Source of the DNA: a bacterium
GTDB lineage: Bacteria > KSB1 > UBA2214
Assembly: GCA_029560815.1 (NCBI GenBank)
Contig: JAKQKF010000067.1
Location: 1-7,491 of the forward strand
DNA length: 7,491 nucleotides
Direction: 5' to 3'
Positions 1 through 6,178 of this stretch are shown here, piece by piece. Positions within the stretch are counted from its first letter, which is position 1. Each line of letters begins with the position of its first letter. The notes under the pieces were generated by a model. It saw only the letters and a list, made by a program, of their open reading frames with translations, had not been told where the DNA came from and ran no database searches. A program made the translations under genes and the position numbers.

Positions 1-1598
1 GCGCGGCGGGCATGGTCCTTCATCTCCACCGGCACGCCGTAGACGGCCATGATCGCATCCCCTTCATATTTGTCGAGGTAGCCCTGGTACTTGAAAACCA
101 CCTCGGTCATGGCGGTGAGATAGTCGTTGAGCTGGGCGACCAGGACCTCCGGCGTGAGGTTTTCCGATACGGTGGTGAAATTCTTGATGTCCGAGAAAAA
201 AGCGGTGGCCATGCGCTTCTCGCCCCCGAGCTTGAGCATGTCCGGCCGCCTGAGCAGCTCGTCGACCACCGAGGCGGTGATATAGTGCTGGAACATGTTT
301 TTGATGTAGCGCTTGTTGCGCTCCTCGTCGATAAAGCGGTAGAGGACGACGAAGAGATAGGCGATGACGATGGCCATGACCGGCCGCACCAGCTCCAGCC
401 AGAAGGCGCTCTCGCTGAACCAGCGCATGCCGAGAAGGGCATAGCCGACGATGATGAGCGCGCCGAGGAGCCCGCCCAGCACCGGCTTGAGCAGCACGGT
501 GAGCAGGGCGATCAGCAGCGCCAGTCCGACCACGATGAGCACGGAGGAGTAGGGGCCCTGTTTTTCGATGTACTGGCTCTGCAGGATATTGTGGAGGACG
601 TTGGCGTGGACCTCGACCCCCGGAAAGGAGTCCTGAAAGGGGACCGGCCGGATATCGGAGAGCCCGGCGGCGGAGGTGCCGACCAGGACGATGCGGCCGT
701 CAAAGGTCTCCGGCGGCACCCGCTCCATGAGCACATCATAGTAGGAGATGTAGCGGAAGGTCTGAAAGGTGCCCTGGTAGCTGATGAGCATGCGCCCGTT
801 GTCATCGATGGGGATGCGCACCGGCTTGCCGCCGGGAGGGTGGATGGTGATGGCGTCGCCGGGGACGACGGTGAGTTCTTCAGGCCCGGCTCCCAAAATC
901 CCCATGGTCATGGCCAGGGTGAGGGCGAAGTAGTGGCGGCCGGCGAACTGGATGAACATCGGCATGGTGCGGATAACGCTGTCGTTGTCGGGCGAAAAGT
1001 TGGCAAAGCCGATGCCGGCGGCGGCGTTGTAGAGGGGGACGAGCTGGCCGTCCATACGGTCGGCGCTGCGGAATTTGCGCTGCGCTTCGCTGGCGGGCAG
1101 CAGAGAGAGCCGTTCCGCAGCCAGACCCGCGGGCGGTTCCTTCATCGGCTCGAGAAAGGCGTCAGGATTGGCGTTGGAAAAGGCCATGGCATGATAGACG
1201 ATGCCGGAGCGGGCGGTGGCAGCCACCAGCAGCGAGTCCGTCGCCGAGATGCAGTCCGGTTCCATAAAGAGGATGTCAAAGCCGATGGCGCGGGCTCCCC
1301 CGCCGGTGACCGAGTCGATGATGCGGGCGTGATAGTCGCGCGGCCAGCAGGAGTAGCGCCCCAGTTTTTTCAGGCTCCGGTCATCGATATCGACAATGAC
1401 GATCTCCTCGATGGTCGCGCCCTGACGCTGCTCCCACAGGTTCTTCAGCCGGCCGAGGTAGCGCCAGTCCAGCGATTTGGCCTCAAAGGCGTCGAAAAGC
1501 CGGGGCTCGAGCAGATGGGTGAGCAGCAGCACCAGCAGCGCGGCGGCGAGTCCGAAGGCGCCGCCGGTGAGGAGGCGGCGAAAAAGTGAGCTGTGCAT
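1..1598 (-). CDS. CHASE2-domain adenylate/guanylate cyclase (partial, 3' end outside window)
   Basis: Membrane-bound signalling enzyme expected to make cAMP or cGMP in response to an extracytoplasmic signal. The 532 visible codons read without a stop. Residues 13-30 form an N-terminal membrane anchor. Residues ~31-350 match a CHASE2 sensor, with FDILF at 107-111, GRIVLVGTSAAG at 301-312 and PGVEVHANVLHNIL at 326-339. Three hydrophobic segments follow (about 353-372, 375-392, 404-421). The class III cyclase domain then begins: FFSDIKNFT carries the first metal Asp (D470) and KYEGDAIMAVYG the second (D514). Lys510, three residues before that GD, sits where adenylate cyclases contact adenine. 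The domain is cut at the window edge, so the transition-state Asn/Arg cannot be seen and cAMP versus cGMP stays open. The start at 1598 is the first ATG after an in-frame stop (1641-1643) and has AAGGG seven bases upstream. It is divergent from the M16 operon. Confidence 0.93.
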   Translation of the reverse strand, partial: MHSSLFRRLLTGGAFGLAAALLVLLLTHLLEPRLFDAFEAKSLDWRYLGRLKNLWEQRQGATIEEIVIVDIDDRSLKKLGRYSCWPRDYHARIIDSVTGGGARAIGFDILFMEPDCISATDSLLVAATARSGIVYHAMAFSNANPDAFLEPMKEPPAGLAAERLSLLPASEAQRKFRSADRMDGQLVPLYNAAAGIGFANFSPDNDSVIRTMPMFIQFAGRHYFALTLAMTMGILGAGPEELTVVPGDAITIHPPGGKPVRIPIDDNGRMLISYQGTFQTFRYISYYDVLMERVPPETFDGRIVLVGTSAAGLSDIRPVPFQDSFPGVEVHANVLHNILQSQYIEKQGPYSSVLIVVGLALLIALLTVLLKPVLGGLLGALIIVGYALLGMRWFSESAFWLELVRPVMAIVIAYLFVVLYRFIDEERNKRYIKNMFQHYITASVVDELLRRPDMLKLGGEKRMATAFFSDIKNFTTVSENLTPEVLVAQLNDYLTAMTEVVFKYQGYLDKYEGDAIMAVYGVPVEMKDHARR

Positions 1599-1657
1599 GG
1601 CAGAGCCCTTATGGGTGAGCAGCAGCGGCAAGCGGTTCGTTCATAAAACGTACCTTC

Positions 1658-1686
1658 AATATAGAGAACATGGCGAAATTATGCAA
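1658..1686 (-). promoter_or_regulatory. Candidate promoter for the cyclase gene
   Basis: Read on the minus strand, TTGCAT (1686-1681) is followed after exactly 17 bases by TATATT (1663-1658), a sigma70-like pair with a near-consensus -10. It would start transcription about 55 bases before the cyclase ATG. The same arrangement (TTGCCT, 17 bases, TATATT) occurs before the small two-gene module at 5663-5691, which supports it. The promoter consensus of this organism is unknown. Confidence 0.4.
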
Positions 1687-1711
1687 GCCGTAAGCTCGCC
1701 GATAAAACAAC

Positions 1712-1738
1712 TTGATAAAATAACATAAAATGAATAAT
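1712..1738 (+). promoter_or_regulatory. Weak candidate promoter for the M16 peptidase operon
   Basis: TTGATA at 1712-1717 is followed after 15 bases by AATAAT (1733-1738); a 17-base spacing would instead give TAATTT. The spacer or the -10 is therefore imperfect whichever is chosen. The tract is strikingly AT-rich against the GC-rich genes and lies 30 bases before the ATG at 1768, so a promoter is expected near here, but the exact hexamers are uncertain. Confidence 0.25.
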
Positions 1739-1767
1739 TTAATGGATTGTAAACCAGGAGAAAAGAC

Positions 1768-3099
1768 ATGCACCTCAAACTGCTCCCCCTCCTCATCATG
1801 GCCCTGCTCGGCTCATCCGTTTGCCTGGCGGCGACCTTCAGCAAGGAGAACATCACCACCGCCACACTCGACAACGGCCTCAAGATCCTCCTCTTCGAGG
1901 ACCATGCCATCCCCAACATCGCCTACTATACCTTTTACCGTGTCGGCTCGCGCAACGAGCGGCCGGGGCTGACCGGGGTCTCCCATTTCATCGAGCACAT
2001 GATGTTCAACGGCACGGCTCAGACCGGTCCCGGCCAGCTCGACAAGATCATGGAGTTCAACGGCGGCGCCAACAACGCCTATACCAGCGATGACATGACC
2101 GCCTACACCGACTGGTTTCCCGTCGCGGCCCTCGAAAAGATGATGGCCATCGAGGCCGACCGCATGCAGGGACTCATCTTCGATCCCGAGGTGCTCGAAT
2201 CCGAGCGCGGAGTGGTCGCCTCCGAACGCCGCATGAGCGTGGAGAACAACAACGCCAGCCTGCTCGACGAGACCGTGCGCGCCACGGCGATCATGGCCCA
2301 TCCCTATCACTGGTCGGTGATCGGCTGGATGAGCGACATCCAGAACTGGCGCCGCGACGAGATCATGGCCTACTACCGCACCTACTACGCCCCCAACAAC
2401 GCAGTGCTGGTGGTGGTCGGCGATTTCAGCACCCCCGAGCTTTTGGCGCTGATCAACAAGCACTACGGCCCGATTCCGGCCAGTCCCGCCCCGGCGGCGG
2501 TGATCACGGCCGAGCCGGAACAGATCGGCCCGCGCCGCGTGACCCTGCACAAGCCGGCCCAGTCGCCCAGCTTCCAGATAGTCTGGCACGCCCCCGCCTG
2601 CCTCGATGAGGAGTTTCCGGCCCTGCGCATCCTCGAGATCGTCCTCCTCCAGGGCGAGAGCAGCCGCCTCTACCGCAGCCTCGTCAGCGACAAACAGCTC
2701 GCCATCGATATCCAGGGCGGCATGCAGGAAAGCATCGATCCCCTCCTCTTCAATATCTACGTCGAACCGCGCCAGGATGCCGGCCTCGACCTGATCGAAA
2801 AGGCCGTCGATGACGAACTGGCCCGCATCGCCGCCGAGGGCATCAGCGACAAGGAGCTGACCAAGGCGCGCAATATCATCCGCACCGAATTCTATCGCCC
2901 GCTGCAGAGCATCAGCGGCAAGGCCAACATCCTCGGCACCGCCGAACTCCTCTTCGGCGGCTGGGAGAATCTCTTCTCCTGGACCGCCCGTTTCGACGGC
3001 GTGACCGTCGCCCAGGTGCAGCAGGCGGCGCAAAAATGGCTGTCGCCGATGAAAAAGACCACGGGGGTGCTGCTCCCGGAAGAGGGAGGCGCCGAATGA
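1768..3099 (+). CDS. M16B zinc metallopeptidase, catalytic subunit
   Basis: A 443-residue periplasmic zinc peptidase of the insulinase/pitrilysin family (M16B size). Residues 1-22 form a signal peptide with a hydrophobic core at 5-15 and probable cleavage near A21/A22; Cys19 is not in a good lipobox. The inverted zinc motif HFIEH gives ligands His73 and His77 and the catalytic base Glu76, with the third ligand Glu153 (in SERRM) at the usual spacing of about 76 residues. The NNAYTSDDMTAY stretch (102-113) is the typical active-site wall. The M16_C domain runs from about 190 to 370. At the substrate-binding Arg/Tyr positions it has Val306 and Ile313, so it lacks that pair and probably needs the next gene's product. 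AGGAG lies seven bases before the ATG. The stop overlaps the next start as ATGA. Confidence 0.95.
   Translation: MHLKLLPLLIMALLGSSVCLAATFSKENITTATLDNGLKILLFEDHAIPNIAYYTFYRVGSRNERPGLTGVSHFIEHMMFNGTAQTGPGQLDKIMEFNGGANNAYTSDDMTAYTDWFPVAALEKMMAIEADRMQGLIFDPEVLESERGVVASERRMSVENNNASLLDETVRATAIMAHPYHWSVIGWMSDIQNWRRDEIMAYYRTYYAPNNAVLVVVGDFSTPELLALINKHYGPIPASPAPAAVITAEPEQIGPRRVTLHKPAQSPSFQIVWHAPACLDEEFPALRILEIVLLQGESSRLYRSLVSDKQLAIDIQGGMQESIDPLLFNIYVEPRQDAGLDLIEKAVDDELARIAAEGISDKELTKARNIIRTEFYRPLQSISGKANILGTAELLFGGWENLFSWTARFDGVTVAQVQQAAQKWLSPMKKTTGVLLPEEGGAE
3082..3089 (+). promoter_or_regulatory. Ribosome binding site fixing the start of the second M16 gene
   Basis: GAGGGAGG lies six bases before the ATG at 3096. 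It selects this start over an in-frame ATG at 3036, which lies inside the preceding gene, has no comparable site, and would put 20 charged residues in front of the signal peptide. Confidence 0.75.
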
Positions 3100-4478
3100 A
3101 ACATACCCTGATCATGACCGGAGTGCTGGTGGCCGCCATGGCCTTCCAGAGCGGGGCTTTCGAGCTCCCCAAACCGCAGAAATTCACCCTCGGCAACGGA
3201 CTAACCGTCTACCACCTGAGCCAGCACGATCTGCCGCTGGTCAGCTTCCGCCTGATCATCCCCGGCGCGGGCAACTGCTCGGTCGGCCCGGAGCAGGAGG
3301 GACTGGCCGACCTGACCGCCGAGCTGCTGATGAAAGGGACCAAAACCCGCTCCGCGGCGGAGGTGGCTGAGGCTTCTGATTTCATCGGCGCCGAACTGGT
3401 CAGCCGCGCGCGCGCCGAATACGCCGAAATGAGCGGCGGCGCCCTGAGCGACAATTTTCCGGCCCTGCTCGAGCTGGCCGCGGAGTGCCTGCTGCAGCCG
3501 GCCTTCTTCCCCGAGGAGGTCGAGCTGGAAAAGGGCGTCCGTATCGACGACCTGCTGGCGATCAAGGATGAGCCGCAGTCGGCCGTGCGCTACTATTTCC
3601 AGAAGGCCTGGTTCGGCGGCCATCCCCTCGGCCGGCTCAGCATCGGCAACGAGCAGACCCTCACCGCGGTCACGCCGGCGGCGGTCGGGGCCTTTTACCG
3701 CGCCCATTATCACCCCGATGCGGCCGTGCTGGCCGTGGTCGGCGACATCCGTCCGGCCGAACTCAAAGCCCTGGTCAAAAAGCACTTCGGCGGCTGGAAA
3801 AAGGGCGCCGCCGCTGCGCGTCCGTCCGGACTGCCCGCCCTCTCCCCGGGCAAAAGCCGCTACCTGCTCATCGACAAACCCGACGCCACCCAGGCCTATT
3901 TCATGCTCGGCGCGCCCGGACTGGCCATGGGCGATCCGCAGAATCCCGAGGCCTCGGTGATGAACACCCTCTTCGGCGGCCGCTTCACGTCCTGGCTGGT
4001 CACCGAGCTGCGCGTCAAACGCGGCCTCACCTACAACGCCCGCGCCACCATGCAGTCCTGGAACAACCTCGGGCTCTATGCGATCAGCTCCTACACCCGC
4101 AACGAAAAGATCGGCGAGATGCTGCAGGTGACCTTCGACCTGATCAACAAAGCGCGCCAGGAGGGATTCACGGAGGAAGAGGTCACCAGCGGCCGCAACT
4201 ATATCCTCGGCCAGTTCCCGCCCAGCCTCGAGACCCAGGGTGCGCGGGCCGCGGCCTACACCGACCTCCATTTCTACGGTCTCGGCAGCGACTATTACAC
4301 CCGCTTCCTGAATTCGATCGCTGCGGTGGAGCCTGAGCAGGCCAAAGCGATGGCGCAGCGACTGATGCCCTCCGATCAGGTGGTGCTGGTCGTGGTCGGC
4401 AAGGCGGAGGAGATCCGCGCACAGCTCGATAAATTCGCCTCGTTCGAGGTGCGCTCCATCGAGGAGCCGGGATTCTGA
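3096..4478 (+). CDS. M16B peptidase-like protein, non-catalytic R/Y subunit
   Basis: A 460-residue M16 homologue that should be the partner of the upstream zinc peptidase. Residues 1-21 are a signal peptide (probable cleavage after SGA). Where HxxEH should be, after GLA, the sequence reads DLTAE: Asp72, Ala75 and Glu76 replace His, Glu and His, so zinc catalysis is not expected. The C-terminal half instead keeps ELRVKRGLTY, in which Arg306 and Tyr313 have the seven-residue spacing of the substrate-binding Arg/Tyr pair known from insulysin and heterodimeric M16B enzymes. The two genes are thus complementary: one holds the metal, the other the substrate clamp. The ATGA overlap (3096-3099) implies translational coupling and matched expression, as expected for a heterodimer. 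The last repeat, VVLVVVGKAEEI (429-440), is a typical M16 C-terminal strand. Confidence 0.93.
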   Translation: MKHTLIMTGVLVAAMAFQSGAFELPKPQKFTLGNGLTVYHLSQHDLPLVSFRLIIPGAGNCSVGPEQEGLADLTAELLMKGTKTRSAAEVAEASDFIGAELVSRARAEYAEMSGGALSDNFPALLELAAECLLQPAFFPEEVELEKGVRIDDLLAIKDEPQSAVRYYFQKAWFGGHPLGRLSIGNEQTLTAVTPAAVGAFYRAHYHPDAAVLAVVGDIRPAELKALVKKHFGGWKKGAAAARPSGLPALSPGKSRYLLIDKPDATQAYFMLGAPGLAMGDPQNPEASVMNTLFGGRFTSWLVTELRVKRGLTYNARATMQSWNNLGLYAISSYTRNEKIGEMLQVTFDLINKARQEGFTEEEVTSGRNYILGQFPPSLETQGARAAAYTDLHFYGLGSDYYTRFLNSIAAVEPEQAKAMAQRLMPSDQVVLVVVGKAEEIRAQLDKFASFEVRSIEEPGF

Positions 4479-4484
4479 TTTGGC

Positions 4485-4564
4485 CTCACACTGAGGCACA
4501 GGGCCACCGAGAGAGGAATGATCCGGTGTGACTTCTCACTTGGTGATCTCTGTGCCACAGTGAG
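4485..4564 (+). repeat. 80-nt imperfect palindrome (rod-like hairpin) between M16 operon and DUF3078 gene
   Basis: Nearly the whole spacer folds back on itself around the centre at ~4525. Pairs: 4485-4489 with 4560-4564; 4492-4493 with 4558-4559; 4495-4503 with 4548-4556; 4505-4511 with 4539-4545; 4513-4517 with 4533-4537; then scattered inner pairs and a 5-base loop. I count 31 pairs, 27 Watson-Crick and 4 G-T, broken by a two-base bulge and a few mismatches. All four G-T pairs are G-U in the plus-strand RNA. Both arms contain a unit like GGCACAG(G/A)G...CACC. It starts seven bases after the M16 stop and ends 53 before the next ATG. Likely a REP/MITE-like intergenic element or an mRNA processing or stabilising hairpin. 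No strong U-run follows, so it is a poor terminator. Confidence 0.7.
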
Positions 4565-4607
4565 AAATTGTTTTGCACATGAGCAACATGCCTGTTTTGG
4601 AATGAAT

Positions 4608-4612
4608 GGAGG
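4608..4612 (+). promoter_or_regulatory. Ribosome binding site fixing the start of the DUF3078 gene
   Basis: GGAGG lies five bases before the ATG at 4618. The in-frame ATG at 4606 overlaps this site and would put MEAF in front of the MKK start of a classical signal peptide, so 4618 is preferred. Confidence 0.75.
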
Positions 4613-4617
4613 CTTTT

Positions 4618-5481
4618 ATGAAGAAAGTAATCTGCATCATTTTCTTTTTTTCGATGTCCGCCTGGGCGCAGGAAGCCGCGCCCGACACCACCAAACCGGC
4701 GCCCCCCTGGGTCCATACCCTGGTCGGCTCCCTGCTCGGCAACCAGACCACCTTCACCGACTGGAAACAGGGCGGTGAGGACGCCATTGCCTGGAACACC
4801 CTGCTCGACGGCAAATCGGTCTACGATGTCGGCAAGAACAACTGGAGCACCGCCTATCGCTTCGGTTTCGGCAACACCAAACTCGGCTCCAAAAGCACGC
4901 GCAAGACCGACGACCGTATCGAGGCCGAGAGCATCTATACGCGCAAGATCGGCAAGCTGGTCAATCCCTACGCCGCGTTCACCTTTAAAACCCAGTTTGC
5001 GCCTGGCTATGCCTACGACGCCAACGACGTGCGCACCCAGGTCTCCAAGATCTTCAATCCCGCCTACCTGACCCAGACCGCGGGCATCGGCTGGCAGGTC
5101 GTGCCGCAGGTCAAAATGCGCCTCGGCGCCGGTCTGCGCGAGACCTTCGCCGGCAGCGCCGCATTCGCCGCGATCTATACCGACGACAAGGAGACCACCA
5201 ACGAGATCGAAAAGTCGGTGATCGAGGGCGGCGCCGAGACCGGCGTCAACCTCGACTGGAAACTCTCGGAGAACCTGCTGCTGACCTCCATGCTGGAGAC
5301 CTTTTCGCCTTTCAACGACATGCAGCACACCATGCTGCGCACGAACACGGCCCTGTCCGCTGCGGTGAGCAAATATGTCACGGTGATGCTCAATCTGCTC
5401 ACCATCAATGAGCCGAGGGTCACCCCGCGCGCCCAGATCAAGCAGGCCGTTTCCTTCGGGCTGAACTATTCCTTCTTTTAA
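4618..5481 (+). CDS. DUF3078 family protein, probable outer-membrane beta-barrel
   Basis: A 287-residue exported protein of unknown molecular function. MKK followed by a hydrophobic run and AWA|QE gives a clear signal peptide cleaved after Ala17. A short Pro-rich linker (23-30) leads into the DUF3078-like core: WKQGGEDAIAW (49-59), RKTDDRIEAES (95-105), FKTQFAPGYAY (123-133) and FNPAYLTQTAGIGW (146-159). The rest alternates polar and hydrophobic residues in strands, and the chain ends in SFGLNYSFF, with the C-terminal Phe typical of outer-membrane barrels. The family assignment comes from these motifs; the barrel is inferred. It lies 139 bases after the M16 pair on the same strand, with no convincing promoter and no strong terminator in between, so co-transcription is plausible. 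A strong terminator follows it. Confidence 0.85.
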   Translation: MKKVICIIFFFSMSAWAQEAAPDTTKPAPPWVHTLVGSLLGNQTTFTDWKQGGEDAIAWNTLLDGKSVYDVGKNNWSTAYRFGFGNTKLGSKSTRKTDDRIEAESIYTRKIGKLVNPYAAFTFKTQFAPGYAYDANDVRTQVSKIFNPAYLTQTAGIGWQVVPQVKMRLGAGLRETFAGSAAFAAIYTDDKETTNEIEKSVIEGGAETGVNLDWKLSENLLLTSMLETFSPFNDMQHTMLRTNTALSAAVSKYVTVMLNLLTINEPRVTPRAQIKQAVSFGLNYSFF

Positions 5482-5493
5482 AGCCATCTCCAT

Positions 5494-5541
5494 AATTCTT
5501 TTGCCCCTGCCCGAATTTTTATGCGGGGGCAAAAGAATTTT
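5494..5541 (+). terminator. Rho-independent-type terminator after the DUF3078 gene
   Basis: A 17-base stem (5494-5510 with 5523-5539) surrounds a 12-base loop. It is a GC core of GCCCC(T/C)GC flanked by A/T pairs, with a single T-G wobble. It begins 13 bases after the stop codon. The descending arm ends in AATTTT, a short U-run. The A-rich ascending arm makes the hairpin nearly symmetric, so it could also act on the opposite strand, although no minus-strand gene ends here. Confidence 0.8.
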
Positions 5542-5631
5542 CCCAGCCTTCTTATCCTCTAATTGCCTTCTTGTGCAATTCGTCTTTTCGATACGGCCGC
5601 CGCTCAAAATCTTCGCGCTCATGTTTAAAGA

Positions 5632-5663
5632 ATGAATCGGATTCATATTTGTACGATATTCAT
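5632..5663. promoter_or_regulatory. Operator-like palindrome with a third half-site overlapping the -35
   Basis: ATGAATC (5632-5638) and GATTCAT (5640-5646) form a perfect 7-base inverted repeat around one central G. A further ATTCAT (5658-5663) lies 17 bases downstream of the ATTCAT in the palindrome and touches the -35 hexamer. Inverted half-sites next to or over a promoter are the usual arrangement for autoregulated toxin-antitoxin operons. The binding protein is unknown. Confidence 0.45.
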
Positions 5664-5691
5664 TGCCTCTTTAGCAAACTTGTCATATATT
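5663..5691 (+). promoter_or_regulatory. Candidate promoter of the DUF4258-like/DUF2283 module
   Basis: TTGCCT (5663-5668), a 17-base spacer and TATATT (5686-5691) form a sigma70-like pair. It would give a leader of roughly 28 bases before the ATG at 5726. It has the same spacing, and nearly the same hexamers, as the candidate cyclase promoter. Confidence 0.5.
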
Positions 5692-5725
5692 ACCTGTTGA
5701 GGAGTCCCTGAATAGAGGAGAATAG

Positions 5726-5962
5726 ATGAAGACGACCCTCTACTTTGATCATACGCGTTTGCGTCCGGACCGGGCTCTAATCAAGGATGAGTGGATTATA
5801 CGGGCAATTAGAGATCCGATCCGCGAGCAAATTCAGTCAGATGGCCGGCTTCGACGCTGGGTGAGGATTCCGGAGATGCAGAATCGAGCACTGCGGATTA
5901 TCTTGCTCGCAGATGGTGAAACAGTACATAACGCATTCTTTGATCGGGACTTTGAGGAGTAA
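5726..5962 (+). CDS. Small DUF4258-like protein, possible toxin of a two-gene module
   Basis: A 78-residue basic protein with no signal peptide or membrane segment. The pattern resembles short DUF4258-type proteins: FDHTRLR near the N-terminus (7-13), DGRLRRWVRI in the middle (39-48), and a hydrophobic LRIILLADGETVHNAFFDRDF strand-loop-strand at the C-terminus. Proteins of this kind are often encoded directly before DUF2283 genes, and the pair has been suspected to be a toxin-antitoxin system. I infer that role here from size, order and coupling, not from a recognised catalytic motif. GAGGAG lies five bases before the ATG. Codons such as ATA and AGA, and the lower GC, set it apart from the envelope genes and suggest recent acquisition. 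It could instead be an uncharacterised housekeeping protein. Confidence 0.8.
   Translation: MKTTLYFDHTRLRPDRALIKDEWIIRAIRDPIREQIQSDGRLRRWVRIPEMQNRALRIILLADGETVHNAFFDRDFEE
5954..5959 (+). promoter_or_regulatory. Ribosome binding site of the DUF2283 gene inside the preceding gene
   Basis: GAGGAG encodes the last two Glu residues of the upstream protein and lies six bases before the ATG at 5966. The two genes are three bases apart, so ribosomes ending the first can directly start the second. Confidence 0.75.
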
Positions 5963-5965
5963 GCA

Positions 5966-6178
5966 ATGAAGATCAAATATTTTCCGGATACGGATACAGC
6001 CTTGATAGAGTTTTCTGCCATCCCGCCAGTGGAAACAAAAGAATTAAACGAAAATATCTATCTGGATTTGGATCAACGGGGCCGGGTTGTCAGCATGACG
6101 ATCGAGCATGCCAAAGAGTCCGCTGATATCAACGAGTTTTCCTACCAACAGATGCCGGCACTTGTTCCTGCTGAGTAG
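5966..6178 (+). CDS. DUF2283 domain protein, possible antitoxin partner
   Basis: A 70-residue soluble protein that fits DUF2283 over nearly its whole length: MKIKYFPDTDTALIEFS at the N-terminus, then ETKELNENIYLDLDQRGRVVSMTIEHA, matching the family pattern of a strand, a -D(x)DxxGRVV- turn and a final I(E)I strand. Family members are usually of about this length, so it looks complete. The start is fixed by GAGGAG six bases upstream and by the MKIKY motif. It shares the AT-richer codon use of the gene before it (TTA and TTG for Leu). As the second gene of the coupled pair it would be the candidate antitoxin or partner, but the order toxin-antitoxin is inferred, and no DNA-binding motif is obvious in either protein. 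Confidence 0.85.
   Translation: MKIKYFPDTDTALIEFSAIPPVETKELNENIYLDLDQRGRVVSMTIEHAKESADINEFSYQQMPALVPAE

Larger units (their letters stand above)
5542..5725. other. Gene-free leader of the small two-gene module
   Basis: No ORF with a ribosome binding site is visible. The stretch holds a small inverted repeat, AATTGC (5561-5566) with GCAATT (5575-5580), then the operator-like palindrome and the promoter listed separately. Base composition is clearly more AT-rich than the flanking envelope genes. Confidence 0.5.

Noticed and set aside
12..1589. A 525-codon open frame on the plus strand
   Set aside because: It is antisense, codon for codon, to the CHASE2-cyclase, whose minus-strand frame shows clear family motifs. 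The plus-strand protein is full of His/Asp/Gly/Glu runs and matches nothing. In GC-rich genes that avoid TTA, CTA and TCA, this antisense register stays open by default.
1813..3033. A 406-codon minus-strand frame opposite the first M16 gene
   Set aside because: It is in the same codon-register antisense frame, has no ribosome site, and has the low-complexity composition typical of shadows.
3036..3095. An upstream in-frame ATG that would extend the second M16 protein by 20 residues
   Set aside because: The extension is charged (Arg/Gly-rich), lies wholly inside the preceding gene, and would spoil the signal peptide; the ATG at 3096 has GAGGGAGG at ideal spacing.
3201..4499. A 432-codon minus-strand frame opposite the second M16 gene
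   Set aside because: It lies antisense to an unmistakable M16 protein and shows no recognisable domain.
4528..4546. Small competing GTGA/TCAC hairpins that suggested a transcription attenuator
   Set aside because: They are sub-pairings inside the larger palindrome, are only four base pairs each, and no leader peptide or U-run accompanies them.
4486..5646. A 386-codon minus-strand frame across the DUF3078 gene, the palindrome and the terminator
   Set aside because: It is antisense to DUF3078 and would have to be translated through a strong terminator and into the operator region.
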